From assembly GCF_014851395.1 (NCBI RefSeq), contig NW_024040817.1, forward strand, positions 33,142,340-33,206,339: a stretch of 64,000 nucleotides of DNA, read 5' to 3'. Positions 20,869-33,200 of the stretch are shown here, piece after piece. A model generated the notes under the pieces. That model was given only the letters and a program-made list of their open reading frames with translations. It was not told the DNA's origin and searched no databases. Position numbers and translations under genes: made by a program. This DNA is from Micropterus salmoides (taxonomy: Eukaryota > Chordata > Actinopteri > Centrarchiformes > Centrarchidae). Each line of letters opens with the position of its first letter. Within the stretch, counting starts at the first letter, position 1.

Positions 20869-21480
20869 ATGGGGAACAGGTTATCAGATCATCATCACTG
20901 GCTCTTCCCCTGCCTGCCATCCTTCCAACCTCTCCACATTGTCATCCTAGGACTGGACTGTGCTGGGAAGACCACTGTACTGTACCGCCTGCGTTTCAAT
21001 GAGTTTGTGAACACTGTCCCAACTAAGGGTTTTAACACAGAGAAGATCAAAGTGTCACTCAGAGGCAGCCAGCGGACAGTATCCTTCCACTTCTGGGATG
21101 TGGGTGGTCAGGAGAAACTACGGCCTCTCTGGCGCTCTTACACACGTTGTGCTGATGGTATTGTGTTCGTGGTGGACTCAGTGGATGCTGAGCGCATTGA
21201 GGAGGCCAAGATAGAGCTGCACAAGATCACGCGGCTGGTGGACAACCAGGGCGTGCCAGTTCTGGTGGTGGCAAACAAACAGGACCTGAGGAACTCGCTC
21301 AGCCTAGCTGAGATGGAAAGCATGCTGGCTCTGGGCGAGCTCAGCACCGCTACATCCTGGCACCTTCAGCCTGCTTGTGCTATCATCGGTGAGGGACTGC
21401 AGGAAGGTGTCGAGAAGCTGCACGCCATGATCACAAAGAGGAGCAAGATGCTACGTCACCAGAAGAAGAAGAAGAGATGA
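20869..21480 (+). CDS. arl4a: ADP-ribosylation-factor-like GTPase 4A-like
   Basis: An Arf-family small GTPase of 203 residues, which at the plasma membrane recruits cytohesin Arf GEFs and affects actin and vesicle traffic. The start at 20869 is chosen because it gives MGN, the myristoylation signal (Gly2) of Arf proteins; an upstream in-frame ATG at 20815 lies across the splice acceptor and is rejected. Motifs: P-loop GLDCAGKT (28-35), switch I with T52 in VPTKGFNT, DVGGQ (77-81), NKQD (136-139), and a basic tail from 190 (KRSKMLRHQKKKKR) that is the ARL4 nuclear/membrane signal. LGLDCAGKTTVLYRL favours ARL4A over 4C and 4D. No introns in the coding part. Paralogue identity (a or b copy) cannot be settled here. 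Confidence 0.9.
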   Translation: MGNRLSDHHHWLFPCLPSFQPLHIVILGLDCAGKTTVLYRLRFNEFVNTVPTKGFNTEKIKVSLRGSQRTVSFHFWDVGGQEKLRPLWRSYTRCADGIVFVVDSVDAERIEEAKIELHKITRLVDNQGVPVLVVANKQDLRNSLSLAEMESMLALGELSTATSWHLQPACAIIGEGLQEGVEKLHAMITKRSKMLRHQKKKKR

Positions 21481-23300
21481 TGTGCTGACAAGGAACTATA
21501 AAAAGTGAGCTACATCTAAAGCTGCATAAGAACTACTGTGAGTTGCGTACTGTCTGCTGGTCCATTGAGACAAGTCGTTCAGTTGCCGTCTGAAGTCTGC
21601 TAAACGACTGAGCTGATTTTGATCCTTCCAGTGGAACTGTTTGTTCAGGTCAGCCAGAGTGTGGCTGCCACAGAGGACAGTGGGATTGATTTTGCCCTGT
21701 GGACTTTGGATGCCAGCAATCCTGTCAACAACAAGCGATTCTAAAGGAAGTCCAGTGTTGTGCTATACAGCAGCAAGGACGGAGTTTACACCAAACTCAT
21801 TAAAGCGGACAATGAGCTGACTTGTCTATTTTATGTTGTTTGTTAAAATATGTGCTGCTTATCTGTTCAAAAACAATCAGTCTTTATATTTTTATTGTAC
21901 CAAAGCTTAATTGTGTTGAGATTGCAGACAGGACTGTATTAATGTATATAAAGAATAATGGTTCACAAAGAACAGGATGCACAATGGCCCTAAACATGTA
22001 AACACTATTGGAATAGCTGTTAATGATAGAAACAATTATTAAGTTGTTTGGTAGTGTGCCAAATGATGAGACATGAAAAGCGAAGATATTGTGGGCACAG
22101 CCACCCTGATGGCAGAAGATTAGGCTTCTTTCTACCAGGCGGATTACATACTGTCCCATATTAGCTAATTGCAGATACATCAGTATCAGTATATTTGTTG
22201 TGTATTTGTATCAAGTAATGTCAGTACAGATATGCCAAAGATATGATTCAGGAACTGAAACATAAAATGTTTATGTTAAAAAGTGACATCTCATCATCTG
22301 ATATATTGTTATTGGATTTTTTAACTGACAAATATTGTCATCACCCTCAAAAATCCAGTATTGGTTCTGCTATGTTGTTTATTGTATTCTAGCGGTAAAA
22401 GCTGTCATCCACTCTCTGTTGCTTGTTACTAGTTATCTGACATTGGTGGAATGTTTGCTTGCTAGTAAGGCTGAGTATCATTTGAAAAATATCAATAATA
22501 GTGCCAATACAATGACTAAGTTTCAAAACTTGCCCCTGTTGTTGCCAATGATTTGGCTATTGTGCTTGGTACATACTGTATTATAGTCCCATTATTCTTG
22601 TCAGATTCTCAGTTCCCTGGCTTATCTTTCACGAAGGACCATCCTCAGTTCGCTAGTAAGCACGCTGAACTGAACGTTCGGCCTTGTTTTAGTTCAGTGA
22701 ATGGGAGTACAATGTCAGAGCTCCAGTCGAGCACTAAATAACTCAGTGAACACGTCTTTTGAACAAATATTTTTAATGAACTAATACTAATGATTCCATA
22801 CCCTGAAAAGGACAGCTTTGCCCATCACTACTCACCAGGTCGAAGCCCAGTGGAACATCTATGTAAAACAATGTTCTTCACCATCATCTCCATTAGATCT
22901 GATTTTTGTTGTGTGTTCTTGCACTTTTTACATATTAATTTGTTGTACATCTGATTGTTTGTTGTCAAACCTCTTCAACACTACTGAAGTCGCCTTTTTG
23001 CAACAACAGCAATGTTACTTTCGCTTTCAGCCAAGCTTGTTGTTGCAGTGTGTAACGGAATAACATCATTACGTCAAGATGGAATATTTCCATTATCACT
23101 TGTTTATTATGATATGACGCACCCCTAATATACATGATATAAAGTATGTGGGTTTGTTGTCAGGTGTTGCTCTTCCACTCTGTATTCATATTTATGTGTT
23201 TGATCCACTTTGCTCACTTGGAATAAAGCAATAAAAGGACGGTGATGTAGCTGGTGTTTTGTTTGTTACTCTTATCCGTGTAGCTGCTGATCAGAACACA
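21481..23300 (+). other. arl4 3' untranslated region and downstream
   Basis: No other gene is seen between the arl4 stop and the assembly gap. Two overlapping polyadenylation signals, AATAAA at 23222 and at 23230, are followed by a GT-rich stretch (gtgatgtagctggtgttttg), a plausible cleavage site near 23250. That would make a 3' UTR of about 1.75 kb, in the normal range. Bases 22800-22835 resemble one end of a MITE (gctttgcccatcacta); the other end was not found. Confidence 0.55.
23222..23262 (+). terminator. Polyadenylation signal pair, probable arl4 end
   Basis: AATAAAGCAATAAAAGG with a downstream GT-rich element (ctggtgttttgtttg). It lies on the arl4 strand and is the last such combination before the gap. 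Confidence 0.55.
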
Positions 23301-23800
23301 NNNNNNNNNNNNNNNNNNNNNNNNNNNNNNNNNNNNNNNNNNNNNNNNNNNNNNNNNNNNNNNNNNNNNNNNNNNNNNNNNNNNNNNNNNNNNNNNNNNN
23401 NNNNNNNNNNNNNNNNNNNNNNNNNNNNNNNNNNNNNNNNNNNNNNNNNNNNNNNNNNNNNNNNNNNNNNNNNNNNNNNNNNNNNNNNNNNNNNNNNNNN
23501 NNNNNNNNNNNNNNNNNNNNNNNNNNNNNNNNNNNNNNNNNNNNNNNNNNNNNNNNNNNNNNNNNNNNNNNNNNNNNNNNNNNNNNNNNNNNNNNNNNNN
23601 NNNNNNNNNNNNNNNNNNNNNNNNNNNNNNNNNNNNNNNNNNNNNNNNNNNNNNNNNNNNNNNNNNNNNNNNNNNNNNNNNNNNNNNNNNNNNNNNNNNN
23701 NNNNNNNNNNNNNNNNNNNNNNNNNNNNNNNNNNNNNNNNNNNNNNNNNNNNNNNNNNNNNNNNNNNNNNNNNNNNNNNNNNNNNNNNNNNNNNNNNNNN
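23301..23800. other. Assembly gap (500 N)
   Basis: Exactly 500 undetermined bases, most likely a scaffold gap of arbitrary length. It separates arl4 from the igdcc3 first exon, so the distance between the two genes is unknown. Confidence 0.99.
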
Positions 23801-24206
23801 CTGGTCAGCAGCCCTCTGTCACCCCAGGGCTGTGATTGGTTCATAAGACACCAACCTGGAGCAGCTGGTGAAAGCCGCTTTATCACTGTCCATTTACTAA
23901 CAACAATGAGGCTGACTAACTAATGAGCTCTGTCCAAGCTGAGGTGTCTTCCTTGCGCTATTCTCAGAGCAGCTTTGGACATGACCAGCAACCTTCCATG
24001 GGCCAAACCCTTGGGACCAGGGAAGCTAAAGAATAGCAATACTTTAATAAAACAATATACATTTTAGCTTTATCACCAAAGAAGATACAAAGTAGGAGGA
24101 ATCCAGAATCCAGAATAAGACGCATCTCAATTTGGATTATTTTTTTAATCAGCTTCTAAGGGTAAGAAGATTTTAAGTCAAGGAGTTTGGTGTGAAGAAA
24201 TCCAAA

Positions 24207-24255
24207 ATGAAACCAAGAATCTTTCTCACCTGCCTGGCAGCTTTCTACTGTTTGA
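24207..24255 (+). CDS. igdcc3: igdcc3 exon 1: start codon and signal peptide
   Basis: ATG at 24207 gives MKPRIFLTCLAAFYCL, a short basic start followed by a hydrophobic core, i.e. a signal peptide. The exon ends after one base of the next codon and is followed by GTAAGT. Joining to 29664 gives Ser-Gly-Cys-Leu-Ala, a fitting cleavage region. The 5' UTR lies upstream between the gap and 24206, where a reversed CCAAT box (gattggtt, 23833) is seen. An upstream in-frame start is not visible. Confidence 0.8.
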
Positions 24256-27200
24256 GTAAGTATGGTTCAGCTTTTAATTTTAGTACTGTAGCTGGGTTCA
24301 GCTGTTAGATAGTAGAAGGTGAGAACTTGGGAAAGAGCAGAAGATGGTGCTGCAGCTGTTTCTGCTTTGACTTTGACTTTCAGGAAACTGGAAGTCAAAT
24401 GTTTGACATCTAAATTATTAATGATCCAGTTGATGCGCCAAAACCCATAATCATCATCATAACAGCTTCCTTACTGATCCAATTGTTCCCCATAGAACAG
24501 TTCCATTCAACCCATGTACCTGGAAGCTCTTGTACATATCTTCATGGATGTAAATAGATTTTAAATGATTCTCTGCACAAATATGCACAATAAAAACTCA
24601 AAGTGACTTTTAACATATGGGCATAAACTGGAACTAAGCATCAAGTTAAACAAGAACTGTGTGTCTCAGTTACTCATCTATACAATTCGACAAAAAGTGG
24701 TATCACAGCATCCACTTTGTCTTTCCTATACTTCAGCTTCAGAAACACAAAGTGGACCCTCTAGATAAGAGGGATAACTCCTAAAAATTATAATATACAT
24801 GGGTTATATAATTATTAATCTTGAATAAACATTGAAAGATTCAAATTGAAGGGGATCAAACAATGCTTGGCAAAGCATTATTATATGTGTTATTATTATT
24901 CATTAAAGAGTAGTTAGAAGTAAAAATGAATGAAAAATAGGTCTGCTGAAGTGGAGTTGACAGCTCCAGAAAAAGGGACATTCATTTCGTTTTTAAATGT
25001 TTAACTTGATCTAATTGTTGCATCAGGGTTACATTTTTGGGGTGACCCAAATATGAACATTCTCTGTACCCATAATTTATTTCCATACGCAATACTAATT
25101 AATTTATATATTAACGTTAAAAAATTAAAACCCTGAGGGTGAAGTCATCTTAATATTCCAGTTGTTTTTCAGGCACGTTCATGATAATAAACCTTCAAAA
25201 TAACCTTCAAAGTTGTAGATGGGAACAAAAAACAATGTATTTTGAGGAAAGACAGAGCTGCTTTGCATGAGAAGGAAAGCAGTGGCAATGTCTCTGCCTT
25301 TAGCTCAGACCACAGTAAGGGGTTAGAGTCCGTGACCTCCGACCTTGAAGAGGGGGTAGATCTCTGTGTTGTCCTGGACAGCAGAGCAGTCTGTGAGGGG
25401 GGACCAAGGAGACAATAGGCCCCCCAGGTCCTAAGCCTTCAGTGACCTGACCCTCAAACCCTCATCTCCATAACACTGCCCTCAGTCTGCACTCAGATTG
25501 AGACCTTTTTAAATTAATGTGTGTAAAAGGTAATCCCCCTACAGCTGCCCATGACCGTGTCCTCGACAACCCTCCCCTGTCAGGGCTCCTCACTCAGCCT
25601 CACTCACACACATGCTGTCCACGATGGACTAGACCAGCAACACTCCAAGAACCCTTTGGTTTAATCAGCAGGGACACAAAGGGCCTGTGGTGGCCTACAG
25701 TGTGATAGAAAAAGAAGCTAACATCTTAATCTGTCCAGAATTTAGACTAATTCCATGATTATGAGGCTGATGGGACTTTCTGCAGAGGGTCCACATCCAA
25801 CATTCACCTATAAGAGGTGTTAACAAGCACACACTGCTTTGTGAACTTTAATGCAATGAATGTTTACAAGAGATAATTTATTTGTAGGTAGCACCTTAGA
25901 ATTCTAAGGTCAGTGCCACTGTGGTTGACAGAAGAAACATGACTGAGCAGCGCCTGGTAACTGACAGTTATAAATGTGCTAAATATAAATCCAAAGCTGG
26001 TCATCAGCCAGGCCTATTAATGCCAGGCATTTTGCTTTAGGATTTCTCCAATAAGAGTTGCTACACCCACTCTCGGAGCTGACACCTCACTGATTAAAAT
26101 TGCAGAACAAACTGTGGGCTCCTCTCCATCACATTAGAGATTATTGCTTATTGATCCACCTGGTGTGGACAGTGTTTTTGGTCAGGCTTTTTAACTCTGC
26201 ACTGATTGTTAGAAAGCAACCACCAAATGCATATCAAAGTCCTGGGCCCCTGGATCTATGGGACCAATATGACTTAACGCATGTGTTATGCATGTTATCA
26301 GTAGGTCAGGAAAACCAAGCCTGATCACACACTAAATTTGACCTTAATGTCATTGTATTGGTATCAGATATTAAACCTTCACTATCATATTTTAGAAATT
26401 TTGTAGCTTTCACATTCAGGATATTTGCAAAATAAAGTTAAGTTCTGCGAGAACATAATGAATTGGGTACCAAATGCTACAACTTTTATTGTGCTCTGAT
26501 TTGGTCAATTATCAAATATTTGTTCTAATGGGATGTCTGTGGATATGTGCAGTGAATCCACACAATATGAAGCTCTAACCCCAACCCTTAAAGCTACTGC
26601 CTTATTCTCAACCCTGACCATAACCCTTTTAAATTAATCAGAAATATTTCTCTGTTTCATTCCTAGCTGAAATCCATGTAGTCCTCCAAAGTTGACTTTC
26701 AAACAGAGATGTCTAAATGGGAAATAAATAGACAAAAAGATTTCTGTATATGGTGCTCAGCTTTTTTCTCTGTCCCTCTTTTATGGGCGTTTGACAGAAA
26801 TCTGTGACGTTCACGGGCAGCAGTCCCACTTAACAATAGCAGTGAAGGGTTGGGAGAGGAGCTAGGACAGGAGCTCAGGCTAAACAGTAAAATTCCCCCC
26901 ACCCTCATTTACACATCCAACCCTATCACCTCTGACTCTTTCATCACCCCTGAAGGGCTCAGGGTGCTAGTGTGGGGGTTGCTGGACACCCCCCTCCCTT
27001 CAAAAATTCTCATTATAGTCCTGTCCCTATATTAAATTGTCAAATCTCTAATTCTATGCACTTAAACTCACCTCATGCAGATTCAGATTGTTGGAACTTG
27101 CTTAGAGTACATTTAACACCTCCAGTCTGGAGCAGCTTTCAAGGTTGTTGTCTAACATTCTTTGGGTTTGACACACTATCATTCTTCATCCATCTTGATA

Positions 27201-30200
27201 CAGAGCATCTCACTGGATTTGAGGCTTCAATCTGGAAATGGTAAATGGACTGACTGCTCAAAATGCTTTACACTACATGTCAGTCACATACTCACAGTGA
27301 AGGCTTAAGTACCAACTGCTCATCAGAAACTGAAAGTTCCCTTGCTCTGCCACCTGAGCTACAGTTGCCCCAAACACGACTTAATCCCAAGCCAATGCTG
27401 ATGTATTAAGGCACAAATCTCAGCAGTAAACTTAAAACTGCTACTGAGTTACAGTGTATTTGTTTCATCTGTACAATCAAATACAATCCAATAAAACAGC
27501 ACTTCAAGCATTGGGTATTAACCCAATACTTACAGTACACCCACAATCCTCTCTGCTGTCTGCATCTGCTGGGTGGGAGAACTCTCATTAGAAGAAGGGC
27601 AGATGCTCATGTCTTAATGTGACATATTAGTGAAGCCAATAACAAAGATCTTTGGGAGGATTTAAGTGACTATCTATAATCAGATAAATTTAGGCAATTT
27701 TTTGTCATTTGCATAGGCAACGCCATGATATCTCAGTCCATACCATTTAGCAGAGTTTAGCCAACAAAAAGCAGTTATGCTGAGTGTAACAGCTTTGTAG
27801 GATGGATAAAATATCTTACACAGTAACAGGATTATGTAGAGTAACCAGGACTCTGGTAAGACATTTTACTGTTAATGTGTTTTTTTTTTCAAAAACCTGC
27901 TGATGTCTGCATTGCTAAAGGTTAGTGAGAAAATGTTTGTTTGATTTTAGCTTTTAACAAAAAAAAAAAAATCAGATCAAAATCAGATATACTGAAAATT
28001 ATGTTCAACACATTAGCAAACAGCATCAACTGGCTTTCAGAGTGGAAACTTGAAACTGAATTTCACTGGGAGAAGAAATACACATATGACTGAAACCAAC
28101 TGATGTGATGTCTAGACCACAAGTGACATTGATAAGGCATTGTGCAGGTTCAAGTGCAACTGCAATTGTTACTGCTTTACAGCTGGGAAGGAAAGTGGCT
28201 TTTGCAATCGTTCAAGGCTCTTTGCATATGAGGACATTAACACCAAAAAAGACTGAATGGATGTATGGGACTGTCACCAAGGCCACAGAGGAGAGGGATA
28301 AGGGTGAGGAAGCGAGCTCTGGTGGCATGGGAAAATCACCTCAGAGATGGATCTGAAAGGACGGGAAGAGACGGGCGGGGTGGAGGGGATGCATAAGAAG
28401 GGGCAGATGGTGCCCTTGGGTGCCTGGTGGCTGACACGACAGAGGTTAGTGTGGGTTGGGTGCAAATAAGCATAGTCACAACGCTTTTGTCACATTTGGC
28501 CCCTGGTTCAATGGAAGCTCTCCTAACTTGACCCCAGCAACCCTTGCCAGTGTTCTCCTCCCCTGCTCGGGTATTGTTGTTGCCCTCTCTGGCTGGATGA
28601 CTCACTGGCATTCAGCCTCCATTGTGGCTTGTCTTCAGTAAAAGCGTTATAGGCCGCAAAACCAAATGTACCATCAATCAAATGAAATGGTTTTTGGTGT
28701 TGAGTAAGTTTTTTTGGGCAATTCAGGTAGGGTTCCCTGATGCTTGGTGTCTCAAAGAGAGAAGCCTCCTCCTGTGGTATTGTCTCTGAAACCATGGGAT
28801 GTTTGTGACTTTGACATGAAAAATAGGTTGGATCTTCTGTGATCTAACATAAATGTCTATATACTTACCACTCAAGGTTGCCTTCCCACAATTCCAAGTA
28901 AATACAAAGATTTCTAAAACACAGCTGGACTGAACAACAAGCTAATTTTTACCTTGGTTTATTCACATGAACATACACATGACACACTTGTGTGCATGTG
29001 GAGTGTGACAGATAGATCACACTTGGACTTATCTTAACACTTACCCAGAATTCCAGTTCTTTACTTTAATTTTTTTTTATGACTAAATTGTATTTAAATT
29101 TGTAGAAACATAGACAGTGTGCCTTGACCTTTATTATGCCTGCTATCACTTCCACAATGCTCAAGATGGTTTAACGCAATTATAATCAAGCAAGTAGGTG
29201 AGTACTCATTAGGGGTGTGATGCACCAATTTATGGTTGAAATGTTTTTATTTATGTAAAGGAAAACACAAAATTCTGGTGGCAGAAATATATAATGTAAA
29301 ATATAAAAATATATAAAATAAAAAATATATAAAATAAAATATAATGCACTAAGGCTCTCAGGCAGATATGTTTTCTCCTATAAATCCATTTCTCATTTAA
29401 TATCATCCCTGCTGAGTCTGCACACATGTAGGCGTGATTTAGTCTTCCCTCCGAAACTAACTGAAAACACTTGAAATCGCACCACAAATCCACACGTTAA
29501 CTTCAGGACCTCCATACAGAGCAAGGTTGTGCTGTTATAATCTAACCTTCTAATCTTCTAACCTAATGAGAAATCTAGCCCCATTTTTATCTTGTGACAC
29601 CCCTAGTACTCACACATCTTTTATCTCTCTTATAATCTGCATTTATCTTTCTCCTGTTTGCAGGTGGTTGTCTGGCCTCAGAGCTGTCTTTCCTGCTGGA
29701 GCCCAGTGATGTGATTGCGGTAAGGGAACGCCCGCTCATGCTGGACTGTCGGGTGCAGGGTGAGGAACCGATCATGGTTACGTGGCGTAAAAACGGGCTG
29801 CCTTTACCCACCAGTCCGCGGATTTGGGTGCTGGCGAATGGCACGCTGTTTATCCAGAGCTTCCAGAAACGCAGAGATGGGAGTGATGCGGATATGGGCG
29901 AGTACGACTGTGCTGCCCAAAATCGCTATGGAATGCTGATCAGTCGAAAGGCTAAAGTTCTTTTGGCATGTAAGTGTTTGACAGTGCAACACAGCACATG
30001 ATTGTTACAGTCTATATACTTGTTATGCCATACATTTTCATGTTCATTGGAACAGTACAATTTACTTGAGGTCTCAACTCATCAAATACTGCAGTTTGGT
30101 CTGTGGCCCTCCACTTGTAAATATGATGCTGTAGGTACCCCTCTAGCAGGGGTGTACTGGGACTGAAATTAAGCAAGGGACTTTGAGACGGAGAGGCCTT

Positions 30201-33200
30201 TTATGCAAGCAGAAATATTATTTGCAGTTATTTTAATAGGTATTAGTGTTTTTGTTTATTATGCTAAAGACCTTCAAGAAACTTCAGTATGACACCTATC
30301 TCGTTTGTATAAGCAAGGCAGCTCTGCACTGAACAAAACCAGGTCAGACAAGCCTGAGTCAGTCAGAGGGCTAAAATACTTAAATATACTCAAAAACTAC
30401 ATGCATGCATTCCCATAAAATACAGCAGTGTGTATGTGTTGTGCATAAACTTCAAATCCATCAGCCTCAGCTCTGAGTAGGCCTCTCCCTGGCTCAGCTC
30501 CCCTGTGCTGGACTCTGCCTCTGCTTGTACTGATTGTACAGCTACATATGCAGGAGAAGAACATCAGTAATAAATAGGGTAACATGTGGTAAGCCCCCCC
30601 CCCCCCATGGTAATTCTAACAAATAACACAAAATGTCACCTTTTGTTTTCAAGGTTTCTTCTGGCTGCCCCTCCTCTCACTGACCTAAAATTTCCTCTGT
30701 TTGATCACAATTGTTAAAGTTATTTGATCAAAGCCATTTTGACCAAAGTTGATCTAATTTTTTTGTCATTTAAAGTAAGCTGTAAATTGTTTTTATTGTG
30801 TACAATATATATATATTGATGATGACGCAGGGGATAAGACGCATGCCTTTGGTGTGAGAGACCCAGGTTCGAATTGTAAGTCACTTTGGATAAAAGTGTA
30901 AGATAAATGTAATATGTATATTTACATTAAGGGGAGCCTTAAGATAAGTTATGCAATTGTTTAGAGAGAAAGATTTTTATAATTTTTGGAAAGTAGTAAA
31001 ATGCTAGATTAGTATGTTTGGGGTAAACCTTCTCCTCCTGCTGCTTCTCTTCCCTGTCCTCCTCCTTCTCCTCCTGCTGCTCCTCCTGTTCCTTCTATCC
31101 CTCCTCATCAACAAGTATCACCTCCACTGACCTCAACAGCTAATATAGGCCTACATAAAGACATACAGAGATTCCTCAGTTAATGTGGCACATTTAGCTG
31201 CCTCTAGTGCCAAAATTTTTTCTTATTAATTCTTGTTTTTTCGGCACCACACATTTCTTTTTCCTCTTTCTTTCTTTCTTTTCTCCACATTTACCATCTC
31301 TGTTGCGCTTATCACACAACCCAGCGCTGACATTAAACTCGCTGCAGATGGTAAACTCCTTTGATCAGATTTCAACAAAAACGAAGATCGGTGCAAGTTG
31401 GGGGGTACGACCGACCTCCCAACTTGCACCGATCTTCGTTTTCTCCATCCTGAGAGTATTAGTTTGGCCTAGTCAGACACGCAGACAGCGGTCGCTGCAG
31501 CTGTCTGGCCGGCCTCCCAGCGCGGTCGCGGATAATAATAATAATAATAATCTTTATTTGTAGAGCACTTTTCAAAAACAAGTTACAAAGTGCTTTAACA
31601 AGTGTAAAGACATACCCAAAATACAATAATACAAAAACAATACAAGATAAAAGCATGAAAACATTGAAAAGGCTAAAATACACATTTAAGATAAATATAA
31701 AACTAGTAAAATAGAATAAAATAAAAGGGATAAAATAAAGTCAAATAAGATCGGGAAAGGCTCTCCTATAAAAGTATGTTTTAAGAAGGGACTTAAAAGA
31801 GTTCACTGACTCAGCTGACCTGATTTCCTCGGGCAGGCTGTTCCAGAGCCTCGGGGCCCTGACAGCAAACGCTCTGTCCCCTTTAGTTTTCAGTCGAGAC
31901 TCTGGAACAGACAACAGACCTCTGCCCGAGGATCTCAAGGTACGTGCTGGTGTGTATGGGACTAAAAGTTCAGAAATATAACAAGGCGAGAGGCCATGAA
32001 GAGCTTTAAAAGTGATCAATAGAATTTTAAAGTCAATTCTAAAACATACTGGGAGCCAGTGTAATGAAGCTAAAATAGGAGTAATGTGGTCATATTTCGT
32101 TGTTCTGGTTAAAAGCCTGGCAGCTGAGTTCTGGACAGTCTGGAGTCGATCAATAGATTTTTGGGTTAAACAGGTGAAAAGGCTGTTGCAATAATCCAGG
32201 CGTGATGAGATTAAGGCGTGTAAAATGGTCTCGGTGTCCTTAAAAGTTAACATAGATCGAATTTTTTATATATTTCTAAGTTGATAAAAAATGATTGAGC
32301 TTTATGGTGTGCTGCTTGAAATTTAAATTACTATCAAACCAAACACCAAGGTTCTTTGCCACAGGCTTAATGTGATTTACTAGGGAACCAGCAGATGGCA
32401 GTATTTGTTTTGCCATCAGTGACCAGGATTTCTGTTTTGTCTGAGTTCAGCTGGAGGAAATTATTTGACATCCATTTTTTAACTTCACAAAGGCATAAGT
32501 GAACTCTGTGATCTGACGGGCAAGTATATTTGTGTGTCATCAGCATAAATATGAAAAGAAATGCCATGTTTATGGATAATATGTCCAAGGGGAAGCAGAT
32601 ACAAGGAAAACAAAATGGGTCCTACGACCGACCCCTGAGGCACACCATATTTAATTGGACAGAACGAAGAGACATAGTTGTTTACAGACACGCAAAACTT
32701 CCTATTTGACAGGTAGGATGAAAACCATTCTAGGGCAGTACCAGAGATCCCCACCCAGCCTCAGTCTGTCTAACATGATGTTGTGATCAATGGTGTCAAA
32801 AGCAGCGCTAAGGTCCAGGAGTACCAGGACTGAACACATGCCTTCATCAGCAGACATTAAAAGGTCATTGGTGACTTTAAGCAGGGCAGTCTCAGTGCTG
32901 TGGTACTTCCTGAACCCAGATTGAAACTTTTAAAATATTTTGTTATTTTCCAGTACAGTGAGCAGCTGTTTGGATACAATTCTTTCTAGAATCTTTGCAA
33001 TAAAAGGCAGTTTTGAAATTGGTCTAAAATTATGTGGGAGGGAGGGATCCAAACCAGGTTTCTTTAAAAGTGGGTTCACACAAGCCGTTTTAAAATAATC
33101 AGGGACACAACCAGTAGTAAAGGATAACAAAGTAAAACATTAGAAACTGAAAAATAAAAACACCTGACTCCCGGCCGGTTCGGCCTGAAATTGATGTTCG

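Larger units (their letters stand above)
29970..31526. other. igdcc3 intron 2, first part
   Basis: Intron sequence. It contains a poly(C) run at 30594-30606, a tRNA-derived SINE, a pyrimidine-rich tract and a perfect inverted repeat, listed separately. Nothing else is recognised. Confidence 0.55.

Noticed and set aside
20574..21002. 142-codon open stretch overlapping the start of arl4 in another frame
   Set aside because: It crosses the splice acceptor and shares no motif with a known protein; the ARL4 frame is the real one.
23259..23886. Open frames across the run of N
   Set aside because: They consist of undetermined bases and have no meaning.
30822..30900. A true tRNA gene
   Set aside because: A B box is present, but the arms do not fold into a cloverleaf and a SINE tail follows, so it is a SINE head.
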